Below the pieces are notes generated by a model that made no database searches, was not told where the DNA came from, and saw only the letters and a list, made by a program, of their open reading frames with translations. A stretch of 64,000 bases of DNA from contig CAJJDO010000010.1 of assembly GCA_905183005.1 (NCBI GenBank), forward strand, positions 607,865 through 671,864, given 5' to 3'. Each line of letters begins with the position of its first letter. Positions within the stretch are counted from its first letter, which is position 1. The stretch is from Paramecium pentaurelia. Its lineage: Eukaryota > Ciliophora > Oligohymenophorea > Peniculida > Parameciidae. Of this stretch, positions 60,426-64,000 are shown one piece after another. The position numbers and the translations under genes were made by a program.

Positions 60426-60746
60426 TATTATTAAATTAAGTTTAATAAATATAAACTGTAAATAATTTATAATTCAAGAAAAGGAACCACTTATCACCAA
60501 TTTAAAAATTTAATAGTAATAAAAATAATTCATTTATTAGTAATCTATTATGATAATTAGATTTTATTTAAAAGTAAATAATCAATATTGTGGATTTGTA
60601 TTGGAATTAATGATAGAATAAATTCATATAAATGATTGATAAATGATATGATTAAATATTAATGAAAAAAGTAAACAAACTAAATTAAAATAAGATTGAT
60701 AATAAAAATAGTTGTAATTTATTTTTGATTATATTATTATTAACAG
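60426..60746. other. Intergenic region upstream of NME7
   Basis: AT-rich; may include further decayed kinase sequence (NCKQFIIQEKEP) but nothing certain. Confidence 0.5.
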
Positions 60747-62029
60747 ATGGCAGTCAACGATGAGAGATATGTATTTATCGTCGAATGGTTTGACACAAGT
60801 GCTTCTTTGATAAGGAGTTATAATCTTACTTACTTTATGGCTGATAAGACAATTGAAATGGTATATAAATGATTAATGGATTTAGTTTGATTTGAAAAAT
60901 AAAAGAATATTTCTTAAAAGATGTGAGTATCCTTCAATTTAATTGAAGGATTTGTATGTTGGGTCGATTGTGACAGTTTATTCAAGATAATTGAAGATAG
61001 TTGATTATGCAGATGTATTTACGAGATCGAAATTTGAAGTCTAAAGAGGAAAGTAAGTAACTTAATTAAATATTTAGAACATTTGGTATGATAAAACCAG
61101 ATGCATATACACATATTGGAAAGATAATTAATGCTATTGAAAAGAACGGTTTCGTAATTGGTAATTTGAAAATGACTAGAATGTAAATTGGTGATGCTCA
61201 ACAATTCTATGCAGAACATAGAGTAAATTATAATTAGATTTGATTAGGGTAAACCTTTCTTTGATGAACTTACATAATTTATTTGTAGTGATTTTATAGT
61301 AGGTTTGGAATTGATAGCAGATAATAGTGTAAAGAAATGGAGAGATCTTATTGGACCAACTAAATGTTAAGTTGCTAGAGTAGAAGCACCAAATTCAATG
61401 AGAGCTTTATATGGTACAGAAGGAGTTAGGAATGCTTGTCATGGAAGTGATGCTCGTAAATAACTAATTTATAATGAATAGCTGGATCTGCATAAAGAGA
61501 ATTAGATTTCTTTTTCTCTGATAAATCTAATCTAAAATCAACTGCAGTATTTAATAATTGCACTTGTGCCATCATTAAACCACATATAGTATTGGAAGGA
61601 AGAGCAGGATAAATTATAGATATCATTTTAAGTGAAGGTTTTGAAATTTCAGCTATGCAAATGTTCTATTTAGATAGAGCTACAAGTGAAGAATTCTTTG
61701 AAGTCTATAAAGTATATCTTATCCATAATTTATTTAGGGTGTATTACCTGAATTTTAAGCCATGTCTGAACATTTAACATCTGGTCCTTGTATTGCTATG
61801 GAAATCAGATAAGAAAATGCTGTAAATAAATACATTATAAATTTAGGTTAAATCTTTTAGGGATTTATGCGGACCTCATGATCCTGAAATAGCCAGAACT
61901 TTGAGGTCTTAAACAATAAGAGCAAAATTCGGTATCGATAGAGTTAAGAATGCTATTCATTGCACTGATTTATAAGAGGATGGCATACTAGAAGTAGAAT
62001 ATTTCTTTAATATTTTACAATAAAAGTGA
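60747..62029 (+). CDS. NME7: Nucleoside diphosphate kinase 7 (NME7), ciliary
   Basis: 376 aa, the same length as human NME7, after six introns (25, 25, 25, 26, 26 and 25 nt); exactly 377 codons. Order: N-terminal DM10 domain (RYVFIVEWFDTSASLIRSYN, FLKRCEY, VTVYSRQLKIVDYADVFT), then two NDK domains. NDK1: TFGMIKPDAYTHIGKIINAI, RNACHGSDAP. NDK2: NCTCAIIKPHIVLEGRAGQI, FGIDRVKNAIHCTDLQEDG, with the active-site His in NAIHCTD. NME7 is part of the gamma-tubulin ring complex and of axonemal inner junction/doublet microtubules in ciliates and animals, so a ciliary role is expected. Confidence 0.96.
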
Positions 62030-62058
62030 TTTTATTGATTGAACATTTTATTAATAAG

Positions 62059-64000
62059 TCATTGTCTTTAAATCTAATACATCTTGTATTGGTTGTTATT
62101 AGATTAAGTTCTCTTTAATTCTTCATGCAAATATAGCATTCCCCAAGTCTTTGGATTTTCAGATAAGAAACGTTTAGTGATCAATCTAATTATAATAAAC
62201 TATTATAGTACGTTGTAAATTATTCTTAAATTTAGAAATTATCACCAACAATGAATTATGATAAGATGTATCGAATATAGAATTCAGTTGCCCTTTCAGG
62301 ATAACGAATTTAATTCAAAATTACATTCATCACATTGTTTCTAATTGCAAAACTAGAATTCTTTATTATTCTAGTCAATAATGCCCTTTATTATTGGATA
62401 GTAAGATTTTCATGTCTTGGTAACAAAAGGAAGAAACCAGAAATGCTACATGGTAACTTAGATTTTTGATCATAATCAAAATACTTACTTACTTTGATTT
62501 TTAAATCTTCATCATTCATATTTAACATAAATTGAATTTCCTCTTTGATTTTGGTTTAAGTAGGTTCTTCAAAACAAGCATGAACAATTTATCCAAATTA
62601 TTGAGAATCTGCAATATCATAAATATTAGTGCAAGATTGAGGATCATCAATTTGATCATTAAGATAAGCAGCTAAGCTTAAATTTAATAATTAGACATGA
62701 TTGAAAGGTACTTCATCTGCAAAACAAAAAGCATATTTACTACAGAATTTTCTCTAATCAGTTAATAATAGCATAAATAATCTTGTAACTCCTTTAAGAT
62801 ATTCTTAAACATAATGATAATGTATAGTTTCTTCAGTAATTGTATCTCTCACAAATTCTAGTAATTTAATAATCAACCTTGCATAAGCATTTTCATTTGT
62901 AGTTATAATTTATTAGAAATATCTATTACAAAGTAATTCTAACCAAGCATATGAAAATCCAGGATAGAGACTTGGTTCAACCTTTTCTAAAAATTCAGCA
63001 AATTTATTATGAAACAATTTAATATTATCTTCATCTAAAATTTGTAAATCAAAAAGTAAATTATAAAAGAGTTTGAATAATTATCTTTAATTAAATCTCT
63101 ATTTAGTAACTTCATGTAATTTTGTGAGTACCATTAAGCATCCATCAAATAGTTTTTCAAAAAATTTAGGTTTCATTTTAGGATCAAGTCCTTTAGCCAT
63201 TATTGTAAGCATTTTACCTAATTATTCAATTTAAGAGTGATCCATATATTCTTTGTTAACATCAGTCATACTCAATTCAATTGCATAAGCACAAAACTTA
63301 CTCAATTAATCTTCAACAAAAAATTAGCTTTCACCTTCAACTCTAAAAAAGTTGCTGAATTCTTCTTCTGAACTTAATTAGTACCATTATTTTAATTTAA
63401 GAGAAACTTTATTTGAAAATTCTTCATCAATCTTTGAATAGAAACCTTTGATTAAATTCAATTTCTTTTAAAATACTTTAGTTTAAGTTGAATTTGCTAC
63501 ATAACTAGAAAGTTCTGTAAAGAATTTAGAGACAGTAGGATGAGTATCTTTCTTTTTACTAAGTTCTTTAATAATATTTCTGAATGACTATAAATATGGA
63601 TTGTTGTCTTCTTCAATAATCACTTTTCTAAGTATGTATACTATTGAACTAACATTCATTTGATTATCTTTAGTGAGAATTTAAGTCATTACTTATTCAG
63701 CCTCTTAACTTTAGATTAATCTTTTATTCAACATTATAGGGAATGCCTACCACCATAATGGACTATGTTCTAAAAGTTCAATATTTTTAGTAATGAATTC
63801 TGCAACCAATTCACTCCACTTTTTACCAACTTTTTCATTTATTTTTCTAATAAGAATGGTTATCAAATCTAAAGAGATAGATATTTTTTCTGAAGTTAAA
63901 TTATTAGTTAATATGACCTATAAAAATTTATCAGCTAAATCTTTATAAAATTATTCAGGATTTGATTATTCCTATTCATTTAAATCTTAAATGAGTTATT
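62059..64000 (-). CDS. NOT1: CCR4-NOT complex scaffold subunit NOT1, C-terminal part
   Basis: Partial: the frame enters from the right edge and ends at TGA 62061-62059, giving about 638 visible residues with one 26-nt intron near the end. NOT1 is the scaffold that holds the deadenylase and the NOT2/NOT3 module. The visible part contains the helical NOT1 C-terminal domain: YPGFSYAWLELLCNRYF, LLEFVRDTITEETIHYHYVQ, YLKGVTRLFMLLLTDQRKFC, YAFCFADEVPFNHVQLLNLS, and a final LITKRFLSENPKTWGMLYLH, equivalent to the family end with (P)WGLL. The gene converges with NME7, stops 29 bp apart. Confidence 0.88.

Noticed and set aside
1..64000. Telomeric C4A2/C3A3 repeats, internal eliminated sequences, CRISPR arrays, insertion sequences
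   Set aside because: None seen; coding frames are not interrupted by TA-bounded inserts, so germline DNA is unlikely.

Overview
The window looks like macronuclear (somatic) chromosome DNA of a ciliate, most likely a Paramecium. Almost every long open frame is broken by TAA and TAG when read with the standard code but is continuous when TAA/TAG are read as Gln and only TGA stops. Genes are interrupted by tiny GT..AG introns (20-32 nt, mostly 22-28). The DNA is very AT-rich, genes are tightly packed, and one gene resembles a trichocyst matrix protein. I assembled the gene models by eye, using intron removal plus protein-family reading as the test; wherever a full intron set is given, spliced lengths come out as exact multiples of three. 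No telomeric repeat, CRISPR array, insertion sequence or obvious germline-limited element was seen.

Layout. 1-10 kb: a PCNA-binding (PIP-box) protein and SepSecS (selenocysteine synthesis) start 29 bp apart and diverge; then a histidine-kinase-like membrane protein, a SAXO-like axonemal protein, a putative PP1 regulator, and a large ubiquitin-like/VWA/E2 fusion. 10-24 kb: tRNA-Pro, a small membrane protein, a DUF922-type metallopeptidase, a ciliate surface-domain protein, a trichocyst matrix-type protein, Kish/TMEM167, cytosolic GluRS, a penicillin-amidase-family hydrolase, a beta-rich hypothetical, a protein kinase, an ammonium transporter, and a CXC/tesmin (LIN54-like) factor. 24-38 kb: a Q-rich hypothetical, two kinases, a second putative PP1 regulator, a Q-rich coiled-coil protein, a pyruvate-kinase homologue that has lost catalytic residues, a cyclin-like fragment, and a CTD/SCP phosphatase. 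38-50.5 kb: two very large secreted or surface proteins (a cysteine-rich DUF4215 protein and a repeated jelly-roll-like module protein) with a small forward gene between them. 51-64 kb: CDPK, BRX1, an ankyrin-repeat kinase, a helix-turn-helix protein, a hypothetical, tRNA-Thr, a WNK kinase pseudogene, NME7, and the C-terminal part of NOT1.

There is no operon logic. The themes are signalling (five intact kinases, one dead kinase, a phosphatase and two PP1-type regulators), the cell surface and secretion (trichocyst protein, large surface proteins, Kish), cilia (SAXO-like, NME7) and translation/RNA (SepSecS, GluRS, BRX1, NOT1, tRNAs). The most unusual items are the UBL-VWA-E2 fusion, the paired SILK/RVxF proteins, a bacterial-type DUF922 peptidase, SepSecS in a genome whose only stop codon is UGA, and the non-catalytic pyruvate kinase.
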